Of a stretch of 64,000 nt of DNA, positions 1-9,810 are shown one piece after another. The notes beneath the pieces were generated by a model. That model ran no database searches. It saw nothing but the letters and a program-made list of their open reading frames with translations, and was not told the origin of the DNA. This DNA comes from Trichomonas vaginalis G3. Lineage: Eukaryota > Parabasalia > Trichomonadida > Trichomonadidae. Position 1 is the stretch's first letter; each line of letters begins with the position of its first letter. The stretch is from the NCBI RefSeq assembly GCF_026262505.1, contig NC_067205.1:11098001-11162000 (forward strand), written 5' to 3'. A program made the position numbers and the translations under genes.

Positions 1-1475
1 TGTGAAAACGCAATTGCAAGTTGGATAAATATTCTTGTAATTAATCTAACGTAAGAACGATTTGTTTCTGTCCTGTAGTTATTGGCTTCGTCAAATACGA
101 AGGCTTCGATAAGAGTTGTGCTGAATTGCTTGAAGAAATTGACAGTTTCTGGTAATTTCCTTTTTATTGTGTCCCAGTGAACAATTATATCTTCAATGGC
201 TTTGATATACTTATCTTTCTCATTGAAGAATATGATCTTGTAGTTTGTGTTCAAAAGAGAGTCGAAATAATGAGAATCTGTCAAATGGCTGCTTTGTTCA
301 GCAAAAGTGCAGGTATAATTGTAAATCTGATTTGGTATAATGTTGCTAAATATTGATGTTGGCCCGTTAAAGCAAACAGCATTGAAATTTGTTGTTTGGA
401 AAATAATTGAAGAAATTGTATCGGCAATGTGTCTTATAATGATGTAAACTTCCCATGATCTGTTGTTTTTGTGCTCATTGAAAAGGTATTTGATGAAATC
501 ATGTTTATAATTTGATCTTATCGGATGTTCTACGTCAATTACCCTTCGGATTGCATTGCATATCAATACTAATGTTCTGTTTTTCTGTTCTGTAGTTTGT
601 AACTGTAAGTAGAACAAAAACATTGAGCCCCATTGAAACATTCTTTGCATATCATGGTATAATTGGCCGGAAATTTTGTCAAATTGTCTAGTAATGATTT
701 CTATTTGACTTGGAAGTTCTTGCGTAGGCTTTTGACCAACAAATTGTTTAAATAATCCCCACCAACTCGAAAAAAAGAGGGAGATGATAGTTGACGGAGG
801 AAATCTATCGGAACTAAGAATGGACGAATAGGAATTTAAAAGAGTAATGTAGAAATTTTGATATTCTTGATAATTTTCAGCAATATTTGCTTGTGGATAT
901 CTAAATGCATCAGCAAGAAATGTAAGTGTCGAAAAGTTGGGATTGACTTTGGTGATTTTATCGATTATTTGGAAAATTTTACTTATTTCTTTCTGAAACT
1001 CAGCAAAAGGAAGATTTGAGCTTAAAAATGAAAGCACTTTCTGGGAATAAAACCAAGAAGGAGCTGAATAAAATGATATAGGATTCTGTTCCGTCTCTAT
1101 ATTTGTTAAAGTTTCATTAAAAATTTCTCGCGAAGTAGATATAACATCTGAATGGTTTGGTATTTCCATTAGCTGTGAAAATATCAATTCAAACAGCACA
1201 GGATCTGTATTGTTTAATTTTTCTGGTTCTGTATTTATTGAATTTCCACGGAGAAATCGGAGAAAGAGACGTAATGCTATCTCTATTAAGATTTTTTCTT
1301 GTGAGTGATATACATTTAGCTGCTTTCTAACAAAATTATCCAGCTGAAGTATAAAATCTTTGAGATTTTGATTTTGTATATCATTGTACTGGATGAACAT
1401 TTTTCTGAGCCATGTAAGAACGCTCGGTAATTGCTGTTCAGTTTGGTTTCCGAGAATTCTTTCTAATTCATCCAT
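1..1475 (-). CDS. Large alpha-helical protein of unknown function, 5' part only
   Basis: A continuous open frame on the minus strand starts at an ATG at 1475 and runs without a stop through the left edge, giving about 491 codons, so the gene is truncated by the window and its C-terminus is unseen. The protein begins MDELERILGNQTEQQ and is rich in long amphipathic helices with scattered Trp, Phe and Tyr. It has no membrane segment and no motif I recognise. The helical texture would suit a HEAT/ARM-type scaffold such as an importin or exportin, but no family signature supports that. An in-frame ATG at 1535 would add 20 residues; an in-frame TGA at 1554-1556 caps the frame. I prefer 1475 because the extra residues look unstructured. 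The upstream stretch at 1490-1505 contains TTTTCGCGGG, an E2F-like sequence. Confidence is high that this is coding and low for any function. Confidence 0.85.
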   Translation of the reverse strand, partial: MDELERILGNQTEQQLPSVLTWLRKMFIQYNDIQNQNLKDFILQLDNFVRKQLNVYHSQEKILIEIALRLFLRFLRGNSINTEPEKLNNTDPVLFELIFSQLMEIPNHSDVISTSREIFNETLTNIETEQNPISFYSAPSWFYSQKVLSFLSSNLPFAEFQKEISKIFQIIDKITKVNPNFSTLTFLADAFRYPQANIAENYQEYQNFYITLLNSYSSILSSDRFPPSTIISLFFSSWWGLFKQFVGQKPTQELPSQIEIITRQFDKISGQLYHDMQRMFQWGSMFLFYLQLQTTEQKNRTLVLICNAIRRVIDVEHPIRSNYKHDFIKYLFNEHKNNRSWEVYIIIRHIADTISSIIFQTTNFNAVCFNGPTSIFSNIIPNQIYNYTCTFAEQSSHLTDSHYFDSLLNTNYKIIFFNEKDKYIKAIEDIIVHWDTIKRKLPETVNFFKQFSTTLIEAFVFDEANNYRTETNRSYVRLITRIFIQLAIAFS

Positions 1476-2138
1476 TTTTTGATTTTTTTCAAATTTTCGC
1501 GGGATTTTAGTGTTTACATTTTCATATGAAAACATACTATACAATGCGTGTATTCAACGAATTTCAATAAATATTTGAACTAGTGCCGCTAAAATAAAAT
1601 TGTTAAATTTGAATGATGACTTATAATCATTTAACCGTGTTATCTTAAAATTTTCAAAGTATTATAGCATGGAAATCAAATTAATGATCAAAAATTTTTA
1701 AAATAATTTTATCAAATTTATATTCTATCAAACTATATATAATATTGTGAGAAGATGACTTATTGCATGGGACTGTTTTATTTGAGGTTAAAAAATATTG
1801 CAATGATGGAAAAATAAAAGTTGAACATTCAAAAATATTCAATCTATGAAGAAGTGCTCAATTAAATATGAATTATAGATGTCTTTTGTGATCAAGTACA
1901 ACCAATTTTATCAAAGGTAAGCAATTTTTCAAAAATAATTCATTACTGAATTCAGAACTTTTGACTGCTATTCAGGAAAGTCTGTGAGCAAATTAGATCT
2001 GCATAAAGCATCATGCCTTCCCTGTAAGTTTGACTTGTCAAGGGTCAAACTATAATTCAAATTTCAGGAGATTTTTACTAAACTTTTTTTTCTGAGTGAA
2101 AAAAATTCCATCCACTAAATCCCATATAATACTTCTGA
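1476..2138. other. Intergenic spacer between divergent genes
   Basis: This AT-rich spacer separates two divergent genes. Apart from the E2F-like TTTTCGCGGG near 1495 I see no gene, repeat or RNA in it. Confidence 0.6.
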
Positions 2139-2759
2139 ATGTATAGATCTGTTTCTGCATATGAAAGATTTGGAGTTGGAGATGAATTTTGTGGGTATAT
2201 GGATAGGCTAGAAGAAAACTATTCAAATGAGCTTGCAAAGGAAATTATTAAAAAATTACATGAACGAGCAATTCATTTTCATTTCAGAAATAAAATATTT
2301 GCAGGAGTTTACGATAGAATTGAGGACATCACTCAAAGAAGGCTTGATCAAGAAGAAAAATGTAATTTGGAGAATGAACTTAATTTTATTGATCCAAAAG
2401 ATTATAATAGCACACTTGCTGACTATTCAGCCAAATTGCAAAAAATTGATAACACAAATCTCAATCATGTTAAAAATTATTATTTATCAGAAAACGCTCT
2501 AAAGTTGGGAATGGAAAGAGCGGATGTTATCTCAGATCAGTATGATAGATATGATGAACTTCTTAAAGAAATTGAGAATTTAGATAACGAAATTTCAAAA
2601 ATCCGAAATAAAAACGCTGAACTTCGTAGACAAATTAATCATTATACGAAAAGGCCAAATGAAAATAAGGAAAAGGAGGAACAGCTGAAGAAAATTTACA
2701 AAGAATATAAGAAGAAGCATATTAAGCCTTCATCTCTTAAATCCTTATTTAGTGTCTAA
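2139..2759 (+). CDS. Coiled-coil protein, unknown function
   Basis: A 206-residue protein starts at an ATG immediately preceded by an in-frame TGA, so the start is the first possible one. Residues about 1-110 are charged and helical (MYRSVSAYERFGVGDEF at the N-terminus). Residues about 115-195 show a heptad-like coiled coil rich in Glu, Lys and Asn, ending in a basic KKKH segment. There is no signal peptide, membrane segment or enzymatic motif. It is the first of three co-directional coiled-coil genes (with 3078-4148 and 5584-6666), which are not obviously paralogous. Such proteins are common in the trichomonad cytoskeleton (axostyle, costa, basal body), but nothing here proves that role. Confidence 0.8.
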   Translation: MYRSVSAYERFGVGDEFCGYMDRLEENYSNELAKEIIKKLHERAIHFHFRNKIFAGVYDRIEDITQRRLDQEEKCNLENELNFIDPKDYNSTLADYSAKLQKIDNTNLNHVKNYYLSENALKLGMERADVISDQYDRYDELLKEIENLDNEISKIRNKNAELRRQINHYTKRPNENKEKEEQLKKIYKEYKKKHIKPSSLKSLFSV

Positions 2760-3077
2760 GTAGAGTTGATGTGGTTCTTGTTTCAACATTAGTTTTTCAT
2801 GTTAATAATGATTTTGAATAAAAATTTTGTTCTTGGATTAAATGATAGTTTGTTTAATTGGATTATGTTTTTCTGCAACTGCTGTATTTGCTCCTTTTCT
2901 AGAAATCGCATTGGTACAAAAAACAGAATCATAAAAAATGCTCATTATTTGTAAAATGAATTCTGACATTTGAACTTTACATTGAAATAAAATTAACTGT
3001 ATCCCAATCAAGAAACAAAATTTGGTTGTTTGATGTAAACTGATTTTCATTCAAATATTTACGTTTATCAAAATTTT
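2760..3077. other. Intergenic spacer
   Basis: A short AT-rich spacer between two plus-strand genes. An antisense 70-codon frame lies in it but has no coding character. Confidence 0.55.
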
Positions 3078-4148
3078 ATGGAAAATGCAATTCCTCAAAC
3101 TGACATTCCATTTATTCAAATTCCTCATATATTAAAAGAAAGCCAAAAGAAAAGAAAAGCTCAATTTGCTCGTGCAAACATGTCAGCGCAAATACAAAAT
3201 TCATTTCGTGCAAGTGCAAAATCAGGAACAACTATTCGAATGAAAACAGCAAGAAATGGTGGAACACATCGACATTTCTTTGACGCTTTGAGTGATGACT
3301 TACAGGACGTCACAAACGAGTCTTATTCTCTTTGGGATCAATATATTGCAGCACGAGACATATTTCAATCATTAATAGATCATTTTCCAAATCAAAAAGA
3401 AGGACTTAATAAAGTTAAATCAGGTTATGATAATCAATTAGAAAAATTAAATCTGACGATTCAAGGATACAATAAGAATAAGCTTATACGACATCAATCT
3501 CAGCGAGAAATCAATAAAGAGATTGAACAACTTCGAAAAAAGTACGAAACGAAAAGGAAAAAACTCGTTGACAAAATTTGGTTAGCTCGTGAGCAAATTA
3601 CGCTGACAAAGCAAGATAACCAAGAATTACAAGAGTCAAAAAAGCAATATATTGCTGATAATACACAGTTGACTTTTAGTTCTGAAGGAAATGTTCACAT
3701 CTTACAAGAATTTGAAATTGAATGCAATATTTTATCATCAAAATACAATTCTATGAAAGAAGAATATGATAACATAATAGAAAGAACCAAAGCAGCTGAA
3801 ATTGGAATACATGATGGTAGGATCAGAATTGGAGATGTTTTAGAAGATATATCTATCTCAACAAAGGAATTAGATAAATTAAATCACGAAATACAGAATA
3901 TCGAATCAAAAATCGATGAATTAAATCAAATGAAAAGTAATGTTGAAGAAACGACACGAAGTAAAGAGTTGATTGTTTTGCAAAAGCAAAGGGAATGTGC
4001 TGATGTAGAAAAGAACATTGAAGAATTTAAGCAAAAAGTTAACGAATTGAAGACTAGTATCATCTTACTTATTGGTAGGTGTGAAGGCAGAAAGCTACCA
4101 GAAGAACCTCAGCAACTTTTGCAATTTTATATTCAAAATTGCAGATAA
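3078..4148 (+). CDS. Long coiled-coil protein, unknown function
   Basis: This 356-residue protein starts at an ATG 8 bases behind TATCAAAATT, an initiator-like sequence. The N-terminal 60 residues are Lys/Arg/Ala-rich and probably disordered (RKAQFARANMSAQIQ). From about residue 85 to 340 the chain is an almost uninterrupted coiled coil with Glu, Gln, Lys and Ile/Leu heptads. A short non-helical tail follows (LPEEPQQLLQFYIQNCR). No enzyme domain, membrane segment or zinc site is present. Its shape matches flagellar or axostylar filament proteins such as CCDC/CFAP-type coils, but I cannot assign a family. It lies between two other genes on the same strand, each with its own spacer of about 320-350 bases. 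Confidence 0.85.
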   Translation: MENAIPQTDIPFIQIPHILKESQKKRKAQFARANMSAQIQNSFRASAKSGTTIRMKTARNGGTHRHFFDALSDDLQDVTNESYSLWDQYIAARDIFQSLIDHFPNQKEGLNKVKSGYDNQLEKLNLTIQGYNKNKLIRHQSQREINKEIEQLRKKYETKRKKLVDKIWLAREQITLTKQDNQELQESKKQYIADNTQLTFSSEGNVHILQEFEIECNILSSKYNSMKEEYDNIIERTKAAEIGIHDGRIRIGDVLEDISISTKELDKLNHEIQNIESKIDELNQMKSNVEETTRSKELIVLQKQRECADVEKNIEEFKQKVNELKTSIILLIGRCEGRKLPEEPQQLLQFYIQNCR

Positions 4149-4497
4149 TGTTTATGTAAACTTTTAAAACTATTGTTTGTATTTTTATTAAGAACTTAGT
4201 AATATTTCTTATTCCAACACATACTCTTAGTGTCTAAGAATCGGATTCATTATAAGAATATGTCTGTCGCCCGATTTCTTGTTCACAAACATCATGTATT
4301 ATTGAATCGCAATTGTAGAAGCGATGCTGAACAAATTCGGATAAGAATCTTTGAATTTGAAAGAATAAGAATTTTATTTGCATCAGTTGATGATTTTAAA
4401 TAGTACTCTAGTCCCTTAATCGAATGATATATCAAAGTGAAATCTTTTTATCATAAAAAAATATTTGTGAACCGCTGTCAAATAAAAATTCTCTTTG
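4149..4497. other. Intergenic spacer
   Basis: AT-rich spacer; I see no gene, RNA or repeat in it. Confidence 0.5.
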
Positions 4498-5169
4498 ATG
4501 GATTTTAAACTTGTTGCTAAGATTGGTGGTGCCCTTGCTGTACTTACCATCGTTTCAAACCTTATTGCCACATTATTGCTTGGCTTCTCAATTGCTTCAA
4601 CAATCGTCAGAATCGTTACTGCAGTCATTTGCCTTGTTTTAGGATGTGTCTTCGCCTTCCTTACATGGCGTGCTGATGAAAAGGCTCCAAAGTATTGCTA
4701 CGGATTTGCTGCATTATTTAACATCGGTGTTGGAATAATGTGGTTCTTCATTACATCAAACTTCCACTTAAATGATGCATACTTGAACAGGTTCATTATT
4801 TATTACCTTCTTCTTACAGCCCTCCTCGCTGCTTTAGCTTGCTTCTGGCCATTTGTAACAAAGAAGGTTTTCGGAGCTCATCTTGTTGCTAACAACTTCG
4901 ATGAAAAGCAGGAAACACTCCTCTACGTTGTTCTTGCCATTCTTCATGCTTGCATCATTTCTTTGATCTTCTGCTTGAACTACAAGAATTCTACATCAAT
5001 TTCTCAACTCGGCATGAATGGAATTGTTTACTCCATTGGAATTTGGTTCTTAAATGCTTTGATCGCTTTCGTTATTGCAATCTTCATTGCTAATGGCGGC
5101 AACAGCAAGACACCAGCTTCAATGGTCACACCAATCTCAGCTGATTCTGCATACAGCTCAGTTGCCTAA
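4498..5169 (+). CDS. Six-pass membrane protein, unknown function
   Basis: The real start is the ATG at 4498 (MDFKLVAKIGG), giving 223 residues. A TTG one codon earlier is not a credible eukaryotic start. Six hydrophobic segments are visible at about residues 6-30, 36-58, 67-87, 100-121, 141-161 and 176-200, joined by short loops. The C-terminal tail is Ser/Ala/Thr-rich (SADSAYSSVA). There are no charged residues inside the helices that would suggest a transporter family. The topology resembles small tetraspan/hexaspan MARVEL-like or DUF-type proteins, but I do not recognise it. The stop lies in CCTAAACTT, so TAAA serves both as stop and as the trichomonad poly(A) signal. Codon use is richer in C-ending codons than in the coiled-coil neighbours, suggesting higher expression. 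Confidence 0.85.
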   Translation: MDFKLVAKIGGALAVLTIVSNLIATLLLGFSIASTIVRIVTAVICLVLGCVFAFLTWRADEKAPKYCYGFAALFNIGVGIMWFFITSNFHLNDAYLNRFIIYYLLLTALLAALACFWPFVTKKVFGAHLVANNFDEKQETLLYVVLAILHACIISLIFCLNYKNSTSISQLGMNGIVYSIGIWFLNALIAFVIAIFIANGGNSKTPASMVTPISADSAYSSVA

Positions 5170-5575
5170 ACTTATAGCTCTGTTTTAATTTTCTTAGATT
5201 TTTTTTCTTATTCTTATTCTTCTGAGAATTTTATTCCTTGTAGTCTATTGATATCAATGTTATAATGAATCAATTATATTTTTTAATGAATTCAGAAATA
5301 TTTGATTGAAATAACATTTTCGAATGATTTTAAAGTGTAATTCGTCATTTCTCATGCTATTTTCTTCATAAACTTACTGTTCACAAGATACAAAAATAAT
5401 ATTTGAAGAATATCAAAACTCAATATTCATTATTTTTTATATTATTTTAGGAAGGATACCACAATGTTGATCTATACCTCTATGTCTTTATTTTGTATTG
5501 TTTACATGGTGATATAATAGCATTTCCTATACTGAAGAAATATAAAAATGAGATGATGAAATGTGACAATCCCGA
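5170..5575. other. Intergenic spacer
   Basis: AT-rich spacer without visible features apart from the initiator of the next gene at its right end. Confidence 0.5.
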
Positions 5576-5583
5576 TCATTTTA
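5576..5583 (+). promoter_or_regulatory. Initiator element TCATTTTA
   Basis: TCATTTTA ends directly at the ATG at 5584. It fits the trichomonad initiator TCA(+1)Py(T/A), known to lie within about 20 bases of the start codon. It also decides the start against a GTG at 5563. Confidence 0.7.
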
Positions 5584-6666
5584 ATGTACGATTATGATTT
5601 TGATAGAAATGATTCAGCTCTTCGTATTATTTCAGAGCGAGTAACATCAGCTAAAAACAGAGTTGATCAGCTAACAAAATCAAATCGAACTTTACGAGAA
5701 TACGTAAATCATTTGGAATTAGAAGAACTGCAAACTCTTAAGAATATTCCTGATTTCCCTTCATCTCAGTCTATCATTTATGCTAACGATAAACAACGAA
5801 AACAAGTAAGTTTATTAACAGAAACGAATTTACTTGCTTCAAAACTGTTAGATGATCTTGAAGCATTAAGAAAGCAGCGTACGTCACTCGAAAAGAAAGT
5901 TTATTCATCTCAATACAATGATTCCCCCATTAAAAAATCTCCAAACAGAGTTAGATTCGATCAACAACAAAATAATGAAGTGCCTGATACAGAATACGAT
6001 ACATTGTCATACTCAGATTTGAGCCCAAGGAATTCTCCTCAATTCAACAAAAAGAAATTACCGTTATATTCAAATTCAGTTAAAAACATTGTTAAAAGTA
6101 TTGACAACGGATACAAAACTGTTGAAGATATCTTACGTGCACGCGAAGAATCAAACAAAACGAGATTAGAAAATGAAAATAGAGAACACGGTAAATTCAT
6201 GAAAGAAATGTCAGACAAGATGAGCGAGTGTGAAGAAGAGATCAAAAAGTTGTCAGAAGAAATCAACAAATTACAAAAAAAGTCAAAAATAAATAATATC
6301 GAAATTATTCAAGATCTTGAAGAACAAATTAGTCAGGAAGAAGAGATAATCGAAAACTACAAAATAAAGATCTCATCAAGGAAAGAAACGGTAAATAATA
6401 GTATTGAAAAATTAGAAAAGGAAAGAGCTGATATAATAGCACAGATTAATAACATAGATAGAAGAATCGTAGCAATACGCGGAGACACTGATGTTCTTCA
6501 ATCAGAAAAGGTAAATCTTGAAATGAACCTTCAAAGCTTAAATGCAAAACAACATGTACAAGAAATGAGAATCAAGAGTGCTAAAAAGTTGCTTGGAATT
6601 TATGATGTCTATATTGAAACCGTTCATGATACTTATTCAGGAAAAAAAGACAGTAACAATACCTAA
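5584..6666 (+). CDS. Coiled-coil protein with probable frameshifted 3' end
   Basis: The ATG at 5584 follows an initiator, giving 360 residues starting MYDYDFDRNDSALRI. Residues 1-115 form one helical coil. A Ser/Pro-rich linker with QFNKKKLPLYSN lies around 125-170, and a strong Glu/Lys coiled coil spans about 185-340. The frame stops at TAA 6664-6666, just after a run of seven A's at 6642-6648. The +1 frame then stays open to the TGA at 6776-6778 and encodes a protein-like tail (NLIGKHLLNCLTKYS, then KFVNSRWPKKKILEIL). The parsimonious reading is that one extra A in the run has cut off about 40 C-terminal residues, as a real mutation or a homopolymer error. The function is unknown, probably structural. 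Confidence 0.8.
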   Translation: MYDYDFDRNDSALRIISERVTSAKNRVDQLTKSNRTLREYVNHLELEELQTLKNIPDFPSSQSIIYANDKQRKQVSLLTETNLLASKLLDDLEALRKQRTSLEKKVYSSQYNDSPIKKSPNRVRFDQQQNNEVPDTEYDTLSYSDLSPRNSPQFNKKKLPLYSNSVKNIVKSIDNGYKTVEDILRAREESNKTRLENENREHGKFMKEMSDKMSECEEEIKKLSEEINKLQKKSKINNIEIIQDLEEQISQEEEIIENYKIKISSRKETVNNSIEKLEKERADIIAQINNIDRRIVAIRGDTDVLQSEKVNLEMNLQSLNAKQHVQEMRIKSAKKLLGIYDVYIETVHDTYSGKKDSNNT

Positions 6667-6801
6667 TTTAATTGGAAAACATCTTTTAAACTGCCTAACA
6701 AAATATTCCGTGTTAGAAAAATTTGTAAATTCTCGTTGGCCAAAAAAGAAAATACTAGAAATTTTGGATGATCTTTGATCAAACAAACGTTAAAATGTGA
6801 A

Positions 6802-6873
6802 TCCTATATCGTTCAGGGGTTAGGATTTTTGGTTTTCATCCATAGGATCGGGGTTCGACTCCCCGTATCGGAA
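6802..6873 (+). tRNA. tRNA-Glu (UUC), partly degenerate
   Basis: A 72-base cloverleaf can be drawn. The acceptor is TCCTATA with TATCGGA, the anticodon loop is TTTTCAT with anticodon TTC at 6835-6837, the variable loop has four bases, the T stem is CGGGG/CCCCG around TTCGACT, and the discriminator is A. The T arm is perfect, and the sequence matches the usual eukaryotic tRNA-Glu pattern (GGTTAGGAT in the D arm). Three pairs are broken: T4-C69 in the acceptor, C13-A22 in the D stem and T28-T42 in the anticodon stem. Pol III termination is provided by T runs just downstream. It may be a functional but relaxed gene or a decaying copy. Confidence 0.8.
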
Positions 6874-6877
6874 TAAC

Positions 6878-6898
6878 TTTTTCTTTTATTTTTTTTTT
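6878..6898 (+). terminator. Pol III T-run terminator of tRNA-Glu
   Basis: TTTTT at 6878-6882 and a longer T run at 6889-6898 directly follow the tRNA. Confidence 0.65.
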
Positions 6899-7696
6899 CT
6901 TGTGGATAATGACATCTTAAAGACTTGTTTATTACGTTTAAAATAGCAACTTTTTTCATAAACCTTATCAATCAATATGATAAAAGTTAATTTTATCAAT
7001 AAATGTTAAAATTGATTATATTGATTAAGCATTCAATAGTTGTTATTTAAAATTCTTCTCATATAGATCTAGCTTTGTTTGAACTTATAGGATTTATTCC
7101 ACATCTATGAATATTTTCAATAATTGTTCATCGAATAGCCTTCAATAATGGTGTTAATTGAATATTATATAATGAAAATGATTTAAATACTAATATATGT
7201 TATGAATATTGCCTATTATATTTATATTTTATCGGTTCATAGATTGAATAATAATTTTAAAGAAATGATAGGTATGGTTTTATATAGTTCATCTGAGAAT
7301 TTCCAATTATGTTTTTGTTCTTCTCGTAGAGTGTTCAGGGTTCTTCGTACTCAGAGCATGTATAAAGTATCAATTCAAGTATTATAACATTCTTTTCCTT
7401 TAGCATTTATGCACAAAAGAATATTATCTCAATCATGCATTTCAATGTTTGCTACTTGTATCAAGCTTTTATGCATATTTTTTATTAATGTCGATATTTG
7501 AAAATTTCTAGTCAGATCTGTATTAGAAAAATTATATACACTTTATTGTTATCCTTTGGAAAAGTTATATGCATGAAAAAAAAACTGTTTAACATATTAA
7601 TAACAAAAATATAATAAACAATAAGATCTATAGTAAATAGATATAATTCCTCTAATACTTGAAGGATGCATGGAAAAGCTGCAATATACCCGTATT
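6899..7696. other. Intergenic spacer
   Basis: About 800 bases of AT-rich DNA between the tRNA and the convergent LRR pseudogene. Only short chance frames are present. Confidence 0.5.
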
Positions 7697-9790
7697 TCAC
7701 CGTCTTCTATTGAAAAGCTTAAATATCATATTTTGACTTTTAAAATCTGTCTTTTGATAAAGTACACATTTAATGACAGCATTTCGCGGAATTCCGGATT
7801 CGGCAATCATTTTCGCAAATGCAATAGATTTGTTTTCAATAACAACTGAACATCTAATTGAATTGCATTCATTAAATGCATGAGGTTGAACAATTTTTAC
7901 TGAGAAAGGAAAATTAATATATTTGAGTTTGAGACATTTGTTAAATGCATACGATTCTATTAAAGAAACACTGTTTGAAGCGATGCTTATGTTCTCAATA
8001 TTGTTGCAGTAATTGAAGAAATAATTGCTGATAGTTGCACAATTAATAATTAATACTTTTTCTGGTGAATTTGATGCATGATAAATGAGGTTAAGTTTTG
8101 AATCTTTTTTGAAGTAAATAGTATTATCAAAGCATTTATAGTTTGATGAATCAAAACTATTAATATTCGCAATTGATTTACATCCAGAAAATGCAAATGG
8201 TATTAAATATTCAAGACTATTAGACACTGCAAATGTGACTGATGTAAGATTTATGCAATTTCTGAACGCATCCGAATTTATTTGTCTTATGGTTGATGGA
8301 ATACTAGTGTTTACTAAAGAACTGCAATTCTCAAATGATCTATTCCCAATTCTTGTTGACCCTTCTTTAATAGTAACATTTTCCAAACTAGTGCACCCAG
8401 AAAAACACAAATCAGGGATATTTGAAATATTTATTACACTATTTAATTTTGTGCAATTTTTAAATACTGAAATTCCTAAGCTCTGTAAACGAGGAAAAGA
8501 AAATGTAAAAGATCTTAATACTTTACAATTCATGAATGCATAATTTTCAATCACAGAAAGTTCTGTATCATTTTCGATTATTAATCTATGAACCCATGAA
8601 TTTTCAAATGCGTGTTCTTTTATTATTTGGACTGTTTTAGGTATTTCTGTGCCAAATAGATAATTTATTCCCCAGTATTCATATATAATTGTTTGAGCAG
8701 AATTCATTATCAATGCATTTTTGTCAACAATAAGATTTGTATCATTTATGTATGAAACCCAAATTTTGGTTATTCTTTTAATTGTAAAGTCATCTATTAA
8801 AACTTTACATTGGAATTTTAAACATAATTTAGGAGTATATGTATAATCGACTAAACTTCTAAGTTTCATTGAAGCATTTGGGAAAACAACTAACTCGATA
8901 TTTCCACAATTATAAAATAAACTATATCCAAAATAGTCTAAAGGTCCCAATAATTCGGCCTTTATCAACCTTGGACAATACCAGAAAACATGATCTTCGA
9001 TCCTTTTCACATTTTTTGGAATTGTTATTGATGTAATAGTTGAATGTGAGAAGCAACTTGTTTTAATTGTTGTTACAGAATCCGGAATCAGATATGTATC
9101 ACTCGGAAGTATTAGGAAATAAAATAAAACAGTTTTATTTTTGGAAAAAACAGCATTATTCTCGATAATTAGATACTGATTATTTTGATCGATTTGCATA
9201 TTTGTTATCACTGGATTCACATAAGTAGTTGCTATAATTTGAGATACTTTTTCTGATATTCGTAACGAAGAGATTTTAGTGTACATAAATGTTCCCATGT
9301 ATATGGTAGAAATATTAGAACCTTCTTCAAATATGATGTTTTCTAATGAAGAACATCTAGTAAATGCAAATTCACCGAGATGGTTCACAGATGCAGGTAT
9401 TGTTACGCTTGTTACTAATTCATTCATGCTAAATGCACTAGAATCTATATATGTAATATCATTTGGAAATAATATATTACTAACTTTTTTACACCCAGAA
9501 AAGGCCACATACCATATATATCTGAGTTTTTTACATGAAGATAAATTAATTATAATAAGATTCGAGCATTGATAAAAAGCACCTAACTCAATTTTGGTTA
9601 AGTTAGGATTTTCTTCAAATGAAAACGAATGTAATGATGATAGTTCAGAAAAACATTTCTCTCATATTATTTCGCATTGAGCTGATATTCTTAGATCAGG
9701 AGATGAATCTCTGACATTAATAAGCTTCTTGTCGTCATTAGAATAGCAACTTCGATCAATATCTTTGTAGAGTAATAAAATGGCAATCAT
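7697..9790 (-). pseudogene. BspA-like leucine-rich repeat protein, interrupted by one in-frame stop
   Basis: Read from the ATG at 9790 the frame runs to 7697 (698 codons) with a single in-frame TGA at 9662-9664. After the stop the same frame continues as typical LRR_5/BspA repeats (ELGAFYQCSNL, VSNILFPNDITYIDSSAF, SSLENIIFEEGSNISTI). The stop is therefore inside the gene, and no ATG follows it until well into the repeats. At least ten TpLRR units with the AF..C..L pattern are visible. Unlike the four LRR genes at 43070-57070, this one has no C-terminal membrane anchor and ends in basic residues (FKLFNRRR). Intact relatives are surface or secreted adhesion-type proteins of trichomonads. A TTAA-flanked repeat element begins 21 bases upstream of the ATG, where a trichomonad promoter would be. 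Both lesions suggest a dead gene; stop readthrough is the alternative. Confidence 0.8.
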
Positions 9791-9810
9791 GACGAATCAT
9801 CGATTCGGAC

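Noticed and set aside
2838-3050. 70-codon frame on the minus strand between two plus-strand genes
   Set aside because: No initiator, no homology pattern, composition of AT spacer.
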